This document shows, piece by piece, positions 1-4,627 of a DNA stretch of 6,460 nt. The DNA is from Candidatus Nitrosomarinus sp. (GTDB lineage Archaea; Thermoproteota; Nitrososphaeria; Nitrososphaerales; Nitrosopumilaceae). A program made the position numbers and the translations under genes. Below the pieces are notes generated by a model that saw nothing but the letters and a program-made list of their open reading frames with translations, had not been told where the DNA came from and did not search any database. The stretch spans positions 1 to 6,460 of the forward strand of contig REGF01000060.1 of assembly GCA_003702465.1 (NCBI GenBank), read 5' to 3'. The stretch's first letter is position 1; every line of letters starts with the position of its first letter.

Positions 1-122
1 TGGAAAACTCCAAAATTACATGTTATATTTGCAATTCTGTGATTATAGAGTACTATGATGACCATTATAGAGGCAATAGAGGTAAATGTGAGAAGTGTAA
101 AATTGATTTTCCGTTGGAGTAA
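1..122 (+). CDS. C-terminal part of a small Cys4 zinc-ribbon-like protein (5' end outside window)
   Basis: An open frame enters from the left edge in the frame beginning at base 3 and runs 39 codons to TAA at 120-122. It has no start in the window, so it is partial. The visible part contains CYIC near its beginning and CEKC 18 residues later, giving C-X2-C-X18-C-X2-C, the usual spacing of a Cys4 zinc ribbon or zinc knuckle. The segment between the pairs is rich in Tyr, Asp and Arg. The cyclase gene starts 0-9 bases after the stop, so the two genes are probably co-transcribed and translationally linked. This mini-protein could therefore be a partner or regulator of the cyclase, but that is inference. 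The exact function is unknown. Chance is unlikely given the paired CxxC motifs and the tight junction. Confidence 0.68.
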   Translation, partial: ENSKITCYICNSVIIEYYDDHYRGNRGKCEKCKIDFPLE

Positions 123-131
123 TTGAATAAA

Positions 132-911
132 ATGACTGAAAATACTAATCAAAAAAATGACAATAGTCTCGTGGATATGCTTCTTAGTAGAAATGTAGAA
201 GAAACCATAGATTCTGATAGTATGATTTTAGAAACTCAAAAGCGTGTGTGGGGTGCTCTGAAGAAAGGTTATGAATATTCAGGAGTACATGATGAATCTG
301 AAGACTTTCTTAGAAAAAATGTGTTTTCTAAATTGGACATGATAGTGTTGTATGTGGATTTAGTTGGTTCTACAAAAATGGCTTTAGAAATGCCTTCTGA
401 AAAAATTGCTATTATAATTAGCTCATTTGCTCAAGAAATGGCTGCAGTGATTAGACAACATCACGGATATGTGTTGAAATTTGTAGGTGATGCTGTAATT
501 GGATATTTTGTTGCTGAATCAAATTCATTATTGACTGCAGACAATGCAGTAAATTGTGCAAAATCTATGAATACTGTTATCCAAAAGGGAATAAATCCTA
601 TTCTTGATCAATATGACTATCCAGATTTAATGGTAAAAATTGGATTGGATTTTGGTCAAAACATAGTTGTTCGATATGGTAATGATGAAACAAACTCTCA
701 TGTTGATTTAATGGGACCTGCAATGAATATAGCTGCAAAAATTCAATCCATGGCCAAAGCCAATCAAATTTTAATTGGTTCTGATGTTTGTAAAAGATTA
801 CATCCCACATCTCAAAAAGATTTTAAGAAAATTATTTGGCAAAATGATGAGTGGAATTATCGCTCAAGACATACTGGTGAAATTTATCAGGTTTTTGAAT
901 ATCAGGGCTAA
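132..911 (+). CDS. Class III adenylate/guanylate cyclase-like protein
   Basis: This 259-residue protein has a cyclase homology domain from about residue 65 to the C-terminus, after a polar N-terminal region with no transmembrane segment, so it is predicted cytosolic. In ATG-132 numbering, the metal-binding aspartates are D76 (VDLVGST) and D120 (KFVGDAV). The purine-selecting pair is K116 and D192 (VDLMGPAMN), which fits ATP rather than GTP. The transition-state Asn is N199. Four residues later, where family members carry Arg (NxxxR), this protein has K203, which may lower or alter activity. The expected reaction is ATP to cAMP plus pyrophosphate. TTG at 123 is an in-frame alternative that adds three residues. 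GGAG at 116-119 sits 3 bases from TTG and 12 from ATG, so neither spacing is ideal; I prefer ATG. No sensor domain is fused, so input may come from a partner such as the upstream zinc-type protein. Confidence 0.88.
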   Translation: MTENTNQKNDNSLVDMLLSRNVEETIDSDSMILETQKRVWGALKKGYEYSGVHDESEDFLRKNVFSKLDMIVLYVDLVGSTKMALEMPSEKIAIIISSFAQEMAAVIRQHHGYVLKFVGDAVIGYFVAESNSLLTADNAVNCAKSMNTVIQKGINPILDQYDYPDLMVKIGLDFGQNIVVRYGNDETNSHVDLMGPAMNIAAKIQSMAKANQILIGSDVCKRLHPTSQKDFKKIIWQNDEWNYRSRHTGEIYQVFEYQG

Positions 912-930
912 TTATTAATTAAAATGCCAA

Positions 931-1077
931 TTAAACTGTAAATTTATCTGGGCACTCTACATGCTCATAATGATGTTCTGTGAACTCATCTTGAACTACA
1001 TACATCACAATTTTGTGTAATTCTTCTTGTTTGATGTCTTTTTTACATTTCAAACAGACTTTTTTTCCTTTTATCAT
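931..1077 (-). CDS. 48-residue Cys/His-rich mini-protein, putative zinc finger
   Basis: The minus-strand ATG at 1077-1075 opens a 48-codon frame ending with TAA at 933-931. The N-terminus is basic and carries CLKC (C8, C11). The C-terminal part has H35, H36, H39 and C42, so a C-X2-C-X27-H-X2-C metal site, or a close variant, is plausible. The middle is predicted helical and contains Tyr, Val and Gln residues. An in-frame TGA lies five codons upstream of the ATG, which fixes the start. A TATA-like box lies about 25-32 bases before it. The gene converges on the cyclase gene across a 19-base gap. I do not recognise a named family. Short CxxC proteins are frequent in this window, and the metal-ligand pattern argues for a real gene, though the length leaves some doubt. 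Confidence 0.66.
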   Translation of the reverse strand: MIKGKKVCLKCKKDIKQEELHKIVMYVVQDEFTEHHYEHVECPDKFTV

Positions 1078-1101
1078 GGCTATGATCGTTCAATAATGGG
1101 A

Positions 1102-1109
1102 ATCTATAA
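1102..1109 (-). promoter_or_regulatory. TATA-like box for the 48-residue Cys/His gene
   Basis: On the minus strand TTATAGAT lies 25-32 bases upstream of the ATG at 1077. This fits archaeal TATA placement with a very short or absent leader. No Shine-Dalgarno site is visible before the start. Confidence 0.4.
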
Positions 1110-1185
1110 GGATCTGCGATCAGCTCAATTTGAGTAAAAATGACTGAAATTAAACTAGTTGGTATATCAAATGCCTAAAGTAAGC

Positions 1186-1193
1186 CATAAAAG
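1186..1193 (+). promoter_or_regulatory. TATA-like box for the leucine-zipper protein gene
   Basis: CATAAAAG starts 29 bases before ATG 1215, fitting an archaeal TATA box and a near-leaderless transcript. A weak AGGA lies at 1203-1206. The rest of 1078-1185 shows only tiny chance frames and the opposite-strand promoter. Confidence 0.45.
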
Positions 1194-1214
1194 TAGCAAA
1201 TTAGGACAAAACTT

Positions 1215-1595
1215 ATGGATAATATGGTTATGAGACATCTTCAGGACCTTTATGGATTAAATCCAAATATTCCACATATGGCATTTCAATTTCCTAGATT
1301 GCCTCCAGGATTAAATCATCCTTTATCACCTATGCATCAAAATCAAATGAAATCTCAATTAACCCAACATGATGAAACTCTTAATCAAAAACTTCAAGGA
1401 TTTCAAAAATTGTATCAACAATACGCTGCAGGATTAATTTCCCCTGAATCTCCAATAGTGCCACCTGGTCATCCGTTGTTTAGTGGTAGAAATTCCATTC
1501 AAACTTTGAAAACTGAAAATGAAAAATTGATTAAAGAAAATTTAGAATTAAAGAAAAAATTAGATAATAGACCAAAAGACAAACATAATCCTTAG
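1215..1595 (+). CDS. Unknown Pro/Gln-rich protein with C-terminal leucine-zipper coiled coil
   Basis: This 126-residue protein is of no family I recognise. Residues 1-45 are rich in Pro, His, Met and Asn (motifs such as PRLPPGLNHP), suggesting a disordered or extended segment. Residues 50-72 are helical and Gln-rich. A short Pro-rich linker (76-88) follows. Residues 94-118 form a clean coiled coil with I95, N102, N109 and L116 at one heptad position and L98, L105 and L112 at the other. Buried Asn at the a position is typical of parallel two-stranded zippers. The basic tail could touch nucleic acid, but no basic DNA-binding region precedes the zipper. It is probably a homodimeric adaptor; this is inference. 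The start is bounded by an in-frame TAG at 1194-1196. It lies 53 bases before the roadblock-like gene on the same strand. Confidence 0.82.
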   Translation: MDNMVMRHLQDLYGLNPNIPHMAFQFPRLPPGLNHPLSPMHQNQMKSQLTQHDETLNQKLQGFQKLYQQYAAGLISPESPIVPPGHPLFSGRNSIQTLKTENEKLIKENLELKKKLDNRPKDKHNP

Positions 1596-1618
1596 ACGAT
1601 TTTTCAAAATTAACAAGC

Positions 1619-1626
1619 CTTATTAG
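1619..1626 (+). promoter_or_regulatory. TATA-like box for the roadblock-like gene
   Basis: CTTATTAG begins 30 bases before ATG 1649, followed by a T-run (1638-1645) just before the start. There is no Shine-Dalgarno site, so a leaderless or very short-leader transcript is likely. The T-run could also help end the preceding transcript. Confidence 0.4.
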
Positions 1627-1648
1627 ATTCTGATTAAGTTTTTTTAAT

Positions 1649-2032
1649 ATGGTTAAAACACCTTCAGAAAAGTGGAAAAAAAATATTCTAAAATACAAAA
1701 AACAATGTCAAACCATTCTAGGAATTTCTAACAATATTCGTTATGCAGGAGTGATTAACAATTATGGTAGAACACTGGTAGGTGTTATGCAACCAAATCT
1801 TAAACCCTTGTTGAAATCTGAAGATGTTAAGCATGAATTTTTTGTGACTTCTACTTTACTATCTTTAAGAAAAAATTCAAATTCCTATGGAAAACTAGAT
1901 CATATTTTATTGAAACATTCTAAAGTCAATATATTGATTTTACAAAAAAATGACATTACTTTTTACATTTCAATTAATTCAAAAGAAAAAAGCTTGGAAA
2001 AGATTATCTCTTCAATAAAAAAGACAATCTAA
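1649..2032 (+). CDS. Roadblock/LC7-like protein of a thaumarchaeal family (DUF6659-like)
   Basis: This 127-residue protein starts with a basic helix (residues 1-29). It then has the segment IRYAGVINNYGRTLVGVM (30-47), which resembles the strand-turn-strand start of roadblock/LC7 or profilin-like small domains. PNLKPLLK (49-56), a long helical stretch (57-88) and a final beta pair plus helix (92-127) follow. From memory this matches a family common in ammonia-oxidising archaea, which I believe is catalogued as DUF6659; I could not check this. Roadblock-fold proteins usually act as small-GTPase partners or sensor scaffolds, but no GTPase is adjacent here. Its TAA overlaps the stop of the convergent VOC gene by four bases. 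Codon use is like that of its neighbours. Confidence 0.82.
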   Translation: MVKTPSEKWKKNILKYKKQCQTILGISNNIRYAGVINNYGRTLVGVMQPNLKPLLKSEDVKHEFFVTSTLLSLRKNSNSYGKLDHILLKHSKVNILILQKNDITFYISINSKEKSLEKIISSIKKTI

Positions 2033-2442
2033 GCTGGTGTAAATCCAACATATCCACTGGTTTGTTGATCTTTGTCTTCAAAATTGGGTTCAAACAACGA
2101 TATCATGTATTGGTCTGGATCCAATATTACTGCATTTTTGCCCACATCTTTTTCTGTAATGTCACGATGAATTGTAACACCTTTTTCTCTTAGTTCTTCA
2201 AGAGCTGATTTCAAATCACCTACTAGAAATCCAACACTTATTCCATTATCGATGGACCCTCCTACATGTTCTGCAGTTGACGATGCAGGATGTAAACTCA
2301 ACAAAGCTCCGGATGTACCTAAATCTACCCATGTTTTTCTTTGGTCTCTGATTGGAAGACCTATTATTTCATTGTAGAATTGTATTGACTTGTCTAAATC
2401 TTGGACTGCCAATATTACATTTCCAACTTTTTTGATATTCAC
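2029..2442 (-). CDS. VOC/glyoxalase-fold protein lacking canonical metal ligands
   Basis: This 137-residue protein has the paired beta-alpha-beta-beta-beta modules of the vicinal oxygen chelate superfamily. Module one begins VGNVILAVQDLDKSIQFY (residues 6-23) and module two begins ISVGFLVGDLKSALEEL (68-84). DPDQYMISLFEP (108-119) is the usual closing motif. At the four positions that normally bind metal (His, Glu, His, Glu), I read N8, H51, S69 and S115, so a metal-dependent lyase or epimerase is unlikely. A ligand-binding or sequestering role, as in bleomycin-resistance-type members, is possible. It is therefore not a good candidate for methylmalonyl-CoA epimerase. The start is GTG at 2442-2440, the only usual start after an in-frame TGA. 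There is no Shine-Dalgarno site, and a TATA-like box lies 22-27 bases upstream. Confidence 0.86.
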   Translation of the reverse strand: MNIKKVGNVILAVQDLDKSIQFYNEIIGLPIRDQRKTWVDLGTSGALLSLHPASSTAEHVGGSIDNGISVGFLVGDLKSALEELREKGVTIHRDITEKDVGKNAVILDPDQYMISLFEPNFEDKDQQTSGYVGFTPA

Positions 2443-2463
2443 AAAGAATATGTGTGAAAGTTG

Positions 2464-2469
2464 CTTAAA
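2464..2469 (-). promoter_or_regulatory. TATA-like box for the VOC gene
   Basis: TTTAAG on the minus strand sits 22-27 bases before the GTG start at 2442, consistent with leaderless transcription. It is a short, AT-rich motif, so confidence is limited. Confidence 0.35.
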
Positions 2470-2515
2470 TCAATTACCATCTTAATTCTATTTTTTTAAA
2501 TTCTTCCAAAATAGA

Positions 2516-2734
2516 TTATTGAACTTCAACTAGTGTTTCGGTTCTTTCAACACCGCTAATTTTTTGAATTTGATTTGCAACATCTTTTATTTCTACTAGT
2601 TCTTGAACATCAATTATTGCTACTGCATCAAACTGACCGCTTGTTGGAAAAGAATTTGAAACTTTTGAAAGTTTTCTTAATTTAACAGCAATCAATTTTT
2701 TTGGAGATTTTACTAGAATTATTGCTTTTACCAT
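2516..2734 (-). CDS. Stand-alone Lrp/AsnC ligand-binding (RAM) domain protein, second of a pair
   Basis: This 72-residue protein consists only of a RAM (alpha-beta effector-binding) domain, with no helix-turn-helix. It shows the beta strand KAIILVKS, a helix rich in Lys and Leu (12-26), the turn TSGQFDAVAIID (31-42) with the family's conserved Gly and Asp (G33, D36), a second helix (46-58) and the closing GVERTETLVEV (61-71). RAM domains usually form dimers or octamers and bind amino acids or other small effectors. Without a DNA-binding part, this protein may co-assemble with full-length Lrp proteins or with its neighbour. Its ATG lies inside the end of the preceding RAM gene (7-base overlap, ATGGTAA), which implies translational coupling and possibly a heteromer. 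Confidence 0.85.
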   Translation of the reverse strand: MVKAIILVKSPKKLIAVKLRKLSKVSNSFPTSGQFDAVAIIDVQELVEIKDVANQIQKISGVERTETLVEVQ

Positions 2735-2967
2735 CCTAAATCAACCTCCACTTCAATTAGCGTTTCTGTAGTAACAATGTCTTTGATTTTTTTAAAATCA
2801 ATTACCATTTGATTAATTTGATCCATTTTTCCTTGAAGGATTACGCTGATATCTGCTCTTCCCGTGACCACCATTACTTGTTTGACAACTTTTCGTTTTT
2901 TCTTTAAAATTTCAACAACAGCATCTACCTTTCCAGGCTTTACTGTGATTAAACATAATGCATACAC
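2728..2967 (-). CDS. Stand-alone Lrp/AsnC ligand-binding (RAM) domain protein, first of a pair
   Basis: This 79-residue single RAM domain begins YALCLITVKPGKVDAVVEIL (2-21). The turn VTGRADISVIL (34-44) carries the conserved Gly and Asp (G36, D39), then comes a helix (48-60) and the closing IKDIVTTETLIEVEV (61-75). Lys and Arg are dense at residues 22-29. There is no helix-turn-helix, so direct DNA binding is not expected. It is the promoter-proximal gene of a two-gene unit. The only usual start is GTG at 2967-2965, since an in-frame TAG lies five codons upstream. A TATA-like box 24-31 bases upstream suggests a short leader. The two RAM proteins differ clearly in sequence, so they are not a recent duplication. 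Confidence 0.84.
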   Translation of the reverse strand: MYALCLITVKPGKVDAVVEILKKKRKVVKQVMVVTGRADISVILQGKMDQINQMVIDFKKIKDIVTTETLIEVEVDLGW

Positions 2968-2990
2968 GAGATCATTACGCTAATCAATTT

Positions 2991-2998
2991 GATAAATA
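2991..2998 (-). promoter_or_regulatory. TATA-like box for the RAM gene pair
   Basis: TATTTATC on the minus strand starts 31 bases before the GTG at 2967 and matches the archaeal TATA consensus well. The remaining bases of the 2968-3077 gap show no other clear signal. Confidence 0.5.
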
Positions 2999-3077
2999 TT
3001 GCTAGAATGTGATTTTGAAAATGAATAGTTTACGCACAGTTTGATTTAGTTTTTTTTAAATTATTTTACAAATGTGG

Positions 3078-3371
3078 TTAATCTGTTGCTTCTTGAGACC
3101 TTGCTTCTTCTAGATATGCTCTACGCTCTTCATTGATTTTTTCTTGATCTATGACTAAATCATCATCAACAATTACTATTCCGCTATCTGGACTAGGTTC
3201 ATCTTTAATTTTTTTAGATTTGGCCTTGCTTTTGGTGGTTTTCTTTGCTTTTGTAGTAGTTTTCTTTGCTTTTGTAGTAGTTTTCTTTGCTTTTGTAGTA
3301 GTTTTCTTTGCTTTTGTAGTAGTTTTCTTTGCTTTTGTAGTAGTTTTCTTCGTTACTTTTTTTTCAGCCAT
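3078..3371 (-). CDS. Lys/Thr/Ala repeat protein with acidic C-terminus, histone-H1-tail-like
   Basis: This 97-residue protein is in two halves. Residues 9-43 are five exact copies of KTTTKAK, flanked by similar Lys/Thr/Ala sequence to about residue 56, giving a strongly basic, probably disordered tail like histone H1 C-termini and bacterial H1-like proteins. Residues 57-97 are acidic (DEPSPDSG, VDDDLV) and end in a short charged helix (76-91). A nucleic-acid-binding or chromatin-compacting role fits the basic half. The acidic half could mask it or bind a partner. Both roles are inference. ATG 3371 is preceded by a TATA-like box and no Shine-Dalgarno site. The frame is supported because the opposite-strand frame over the same bases encodes only an unlikely FFAFVVV repeat. 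Confidence 0.82.
   Translation of the reverse strand: MAEKKVTKKTTTKAKKTTTKAKKTTTKAKKTTTKAKKTTTKAKKTTKSKAKSKKIKDEPSPDSGIVIVDDDLVIDQEKINEERRAYLEEARSQEATD
3239..3343 (-). repeat. Five perfect tandem copies of a 21-bp unit inside the Lys-rich gene
   Basis: Units lie at 3239-3259, 3260-3280, 3281-3301, 3302-3322 and 3323-3343 and are identical base for base, each encoding KTTTKAK. Imperfect partial units flank them on both sides. Identity at synonymous sites points to recent expansion or gene conversion, so copy number probably varies between strains. Confidence 0.95.
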
Positions 3372-3399
3372 TAATATCGAAAATCATGCGATTGAGTAG

Positions 3400-3407
3400 C
3401 TTTTAAA
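3400..3407 (-). promoter_or_regulatory. TATA-like box for the Lys-rich repeat gene
   Basis: TTTAAAAG on the minus strand lies 29-36 bases upstream of ATG 3371, leaving a leader of roughly ten bases or fewer. It gives this gene its own promoter, despite the same-strand gene ending at 3437. Confidence 0.5.
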
Positions 3408-3436
3408 GATTTTGTAGTTTTTTATTCTATTTTGGG

Positions 3437-3664
3437 TCAATCTTCTTCATTATCTATCTCAATTGAATCATTTGTGATCTCTGTGATCTCTTCTAATACA
3501 ATTTTTTTCACTTCATCTGGAGTTCCAATTTGATTTGATACCATGTAGTTCAATTCATCTAATATTGCATACTGAACACGTGCTCGTAATACTTCTATTA
3601 TTTCAGTTTCCACTGTAGGATGAAATTCACTAATCCATTGACCTAATTCTTCGTCATTAATCAT
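3437..3664 (-). CDS. Small acidic helical protein of unknown function
   Basis: This is a 75-residue protein from ATG 3664-3662. TTG at 3673 would add three residues, but ATG is favoured because a TATA-like box ends about 20 bases upstream of it, as expected for a leaderless transcript. The protein is strongly acidic, with clusters near the start (NDEEL) and end (EIDNEED). It is predicted all-helical: one helix through the WISEFHP region, one across ETEIIEVLRARVQYAILDEL, and one across TPDEVKKIVLEEITEI. There are no Cys residues and no membrane segment. I do not recognise a family. It shares a divergent, inverted-repeat-rich promoter region with the gene at 3819 and lies upstream of the Lys-rich gene. 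An acidic helical protein next to a basic DNA-binding-like one is suggestive, but there is no direct evidence that they interact. Confidence 0.75.
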   Translation of the reverse strand: MINDEELGQWISEFHPTVETEIIEVLRARVQYAILDELNYMVSNQIGTPDEVKKIVLEEITEITNDSIEIDNEED

Positions 3665-3684
3665 ATTGTCCAATTTTATTTGTT

Positions 3685-3692
3685 AAATTTAT
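3685..3692 (-). promoter_or_regulatory. TATA-like box for the acidic helical protein gene
   Basis: ATAAATTT on the minus strand lies 21-28 bases before ATG 3664. It supports the ATG over the upstream TTG at 3673, which would be too close to the box. Confidence 0.4.
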
Positions 3693-3707
3693 TTTCTATG
3701 TTTTTAG

Positions 3708-3735
3708 ATTTCCATATTATCAATTTAATGGAAAT
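3708..3735. repeat. Perfect 8-bp inverted repeat, candidate operator
   Basis: ATTTCCAT (3708-3715) and ATGGAAAT (3728-3735) are exact inverted copies separated by 12 bases. Their centres are 20 bp apart, about two helical turns, which suits a dimeric regulator. The pair sits just upstream of the minus-strand TATA-like box in the divergent intergenic region. Confidence 0.5.
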
Positions 3736-3771
3736 ATTGAAAATTCAGTATGTGTGGGTCAATTATTTACT

Positions 3772-3802
3772 ATTGAATTACTTTATTTTCATTTAATTCA
3801 AT
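3772..3802. repeat. Perfect 9-bp inverted repeat flanking a TATA-like stretch
   Basis: ATTGAATTA (3772-3780) and TAATTCAAT (3794-3802) are exact inverted copies with a 13-base spacer holding TTTATTTT (3782-3789). Centres are 22 bp apart. A regulator bound here would cover the plus-strand promoter of the gene at 3819. The local AT-richness raises the odds of chance matches. Confidence 0.5.
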
Positions 3803-3814
3803 CCTGTATTATTG

Positions 3815-3822
3815 GGAGGTGA
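3815..3822 (+). promoter_or_regulatory. Strong Shine-Dalgarno sequence overlapping the GTG start
   Basis: GGAGGTGA is the best ribosome-binding match in the window, yet it overlaps the predicted GTG start (3819-3821). It is correctly spaced (five bases) for an in-frame ATA codon at 3828. It therefore bears directly on which codon starts the following gene. Confidence 0.6.
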
Positions 3823-4160
3823 ATAAGATAGCAAAATTAGCAGATTATCAAATGGTTAGTAATTCAGCATCATTGGCAAAAATCGATGGTCAATCCTTTA
3901 CTATTACACAAATTGAAGATTCTCATTATGCCCAAGGTGATGAAATCACTAAAGGTGTAAAACTTACCATGAAGGAGTTTTTTTCAATTGATGGAAATCA
4001 AATGAATAAATTCCATACTACTCGTGTTGCAATTGTTAAGAAATTTTCTAATCAAAAACTTCGAGACGATATTAATTCAGGTAAAGAAACACTTCATGTA
4101 AAATGTGTAATGGAGAAATCTAATTCTGGGAAAAATTTCTACAATCTAGTTGATGCATAA
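3819..4160 (+). CDS. Unknown small protein, probably beta-rich (OB-fold-like?)
   Basis: This is a 113-residue protein from GTG 3819. It alternates short hydrophobic and polar stretches typical of beta strands: QSFTITQIED (25-34), KGVKLTMKEFFS (45-56), HTTRVAIVKKF (66-76), and ETLHVKCVMEK followed by KNFYNLVDA at the end. A small single-stranded nucleic-acid-binding or OB-fold domain is conceivable, but I cannot assign a family. The start is ambiguous. GTG overlaps the Shine-Dalgarno sequence, ATA at 3828 is ideally spaced from it (protein beginning AKLADYQM after the initiator), and ATG at 3852 would remove 11 residues. TTTAATTC at 3792-3799 would allow leaderless initiation at GTG. The promoter carries two perfect inverted repeats, so expression is probably controlled. 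Confidence 0.78.
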   Translation: MNKIAKLADYQMVSNSASLAKIDGQSFTITQIEDSHYAQGDEITKGVKLTMKEFFSIDGNQMNKFHTTRVAIVKKFSNQKLRDDINSGKETLHVKCVMEKSNSGKNFYNLVDA

Positions 4161-4169
4161 AAAATATTT

Positions 4170-4531
4170 CTAATGAAATAATTTTTTATTCTTAATTTTC
4201 TTTTTATTTCTATAAATTATTAAATGATATCTTATTATTTTCTTTAAATTTTCTTCTACGGATAATTCCTCATCTGTTGAAATGCTAAGAAAATCATAAT
4301 AATCTTCATCTTGTAATTTAATCTCTATTTTTCTCAATGCAACACTTGAATTCTTATTTCAGCATCTTCATCTGCAATCATTTTTGCATGATTTTCACAT
4401 ACTCTCATGATTTCCTTTGCAAATGGAATTTTGGATTTATTGTAATGAGAGTATAGTACTCGAAAATTAGATTCTGTATTACATCCTAAAATATTGCAAA
4501 TCATAAGATCATAAATTACTCCATATCGAGC
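4170..4531 (-). pseudogene. Frameshifted gene for a small helical protein
   Basis: Two minus-strand frames make one protein if joined. The first runs from ATG 4504 for 56 codons to TGA at 4336-4334. It can be extended at its 5' side to GCT 4531, where ARYGVIYDLM reads as coding before TAG at 4534-4532. The second frame picks up near 4346 as SVALRKIEIKLQDEDYYDF and runs 58 codons to TAG at 4172-4170. It has no start of its own. One missing base near 4344-4350 would restore a protein of about 115-125 residues. The translation is mixed charged and helical (KSKIPFAKEIMRVCENH, then TDEELSVEENLKKIIRYH), like a normal soluble protein. The normal start may also be lost, since TAG stands where ATG would precede ARYG. 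I do not recognise the family. A sequencing error is the main alternative to true decay. Confidence 0.6.
4181..4210 (+). terminator. T-rich archaeal-type terminator after the 3819-4160 gene
   Basis: About 20-50 bases after the stop at 4160, the plus strand carries a T6 run, then T4 and T6 runs separated by a few bases, with no strong hairpin. This fits the T-tract termination of archaea. It overlaps the 3' end of the broken minus-strand gene. Confidence 0.45.
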
Positions 4532-4627
4532 CTAAAATAGCAGGTTATTCTATCATAATTGAAAATTTGTTCGAAAAAATCTACAGATTATCAACACTGA
4601 TCGCCAAAAAAATTGATCAATAATGTA

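Noticed and set aside
598..810. 70-codon minus-strand open frame inside the cyclase gene
   Set aside because: It lies antisense to conserved catalytic motifs, has no promoter and no family features, so it is a shadow of the real gene.
1096..1233. Chain of mini-frames (ATG 1096, 1140 and 1171, 12-20 codons) upstream of the leucine-zipper gene
   Set aside because: They are very short, show no motifs, and cannot be joined to each other or to the next gene without several stops; probably chance.
3239..3343. Possible CRISPR-like or minisatellite array
   Set aside because: Units are directly adjacent with no spacers, are 21 bp (a multiple of three) and lie in frame within a coding gene.
3151..3399. 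82-codon plus-strand frame with repeated FFAFVVV, looking like a hydrophobic repeat protein
   Set aside because: It is the antisense reading of the KTTTKAK repeats. The minus-strand frame has a fitting promoter and a sensible acidic C-terminus.
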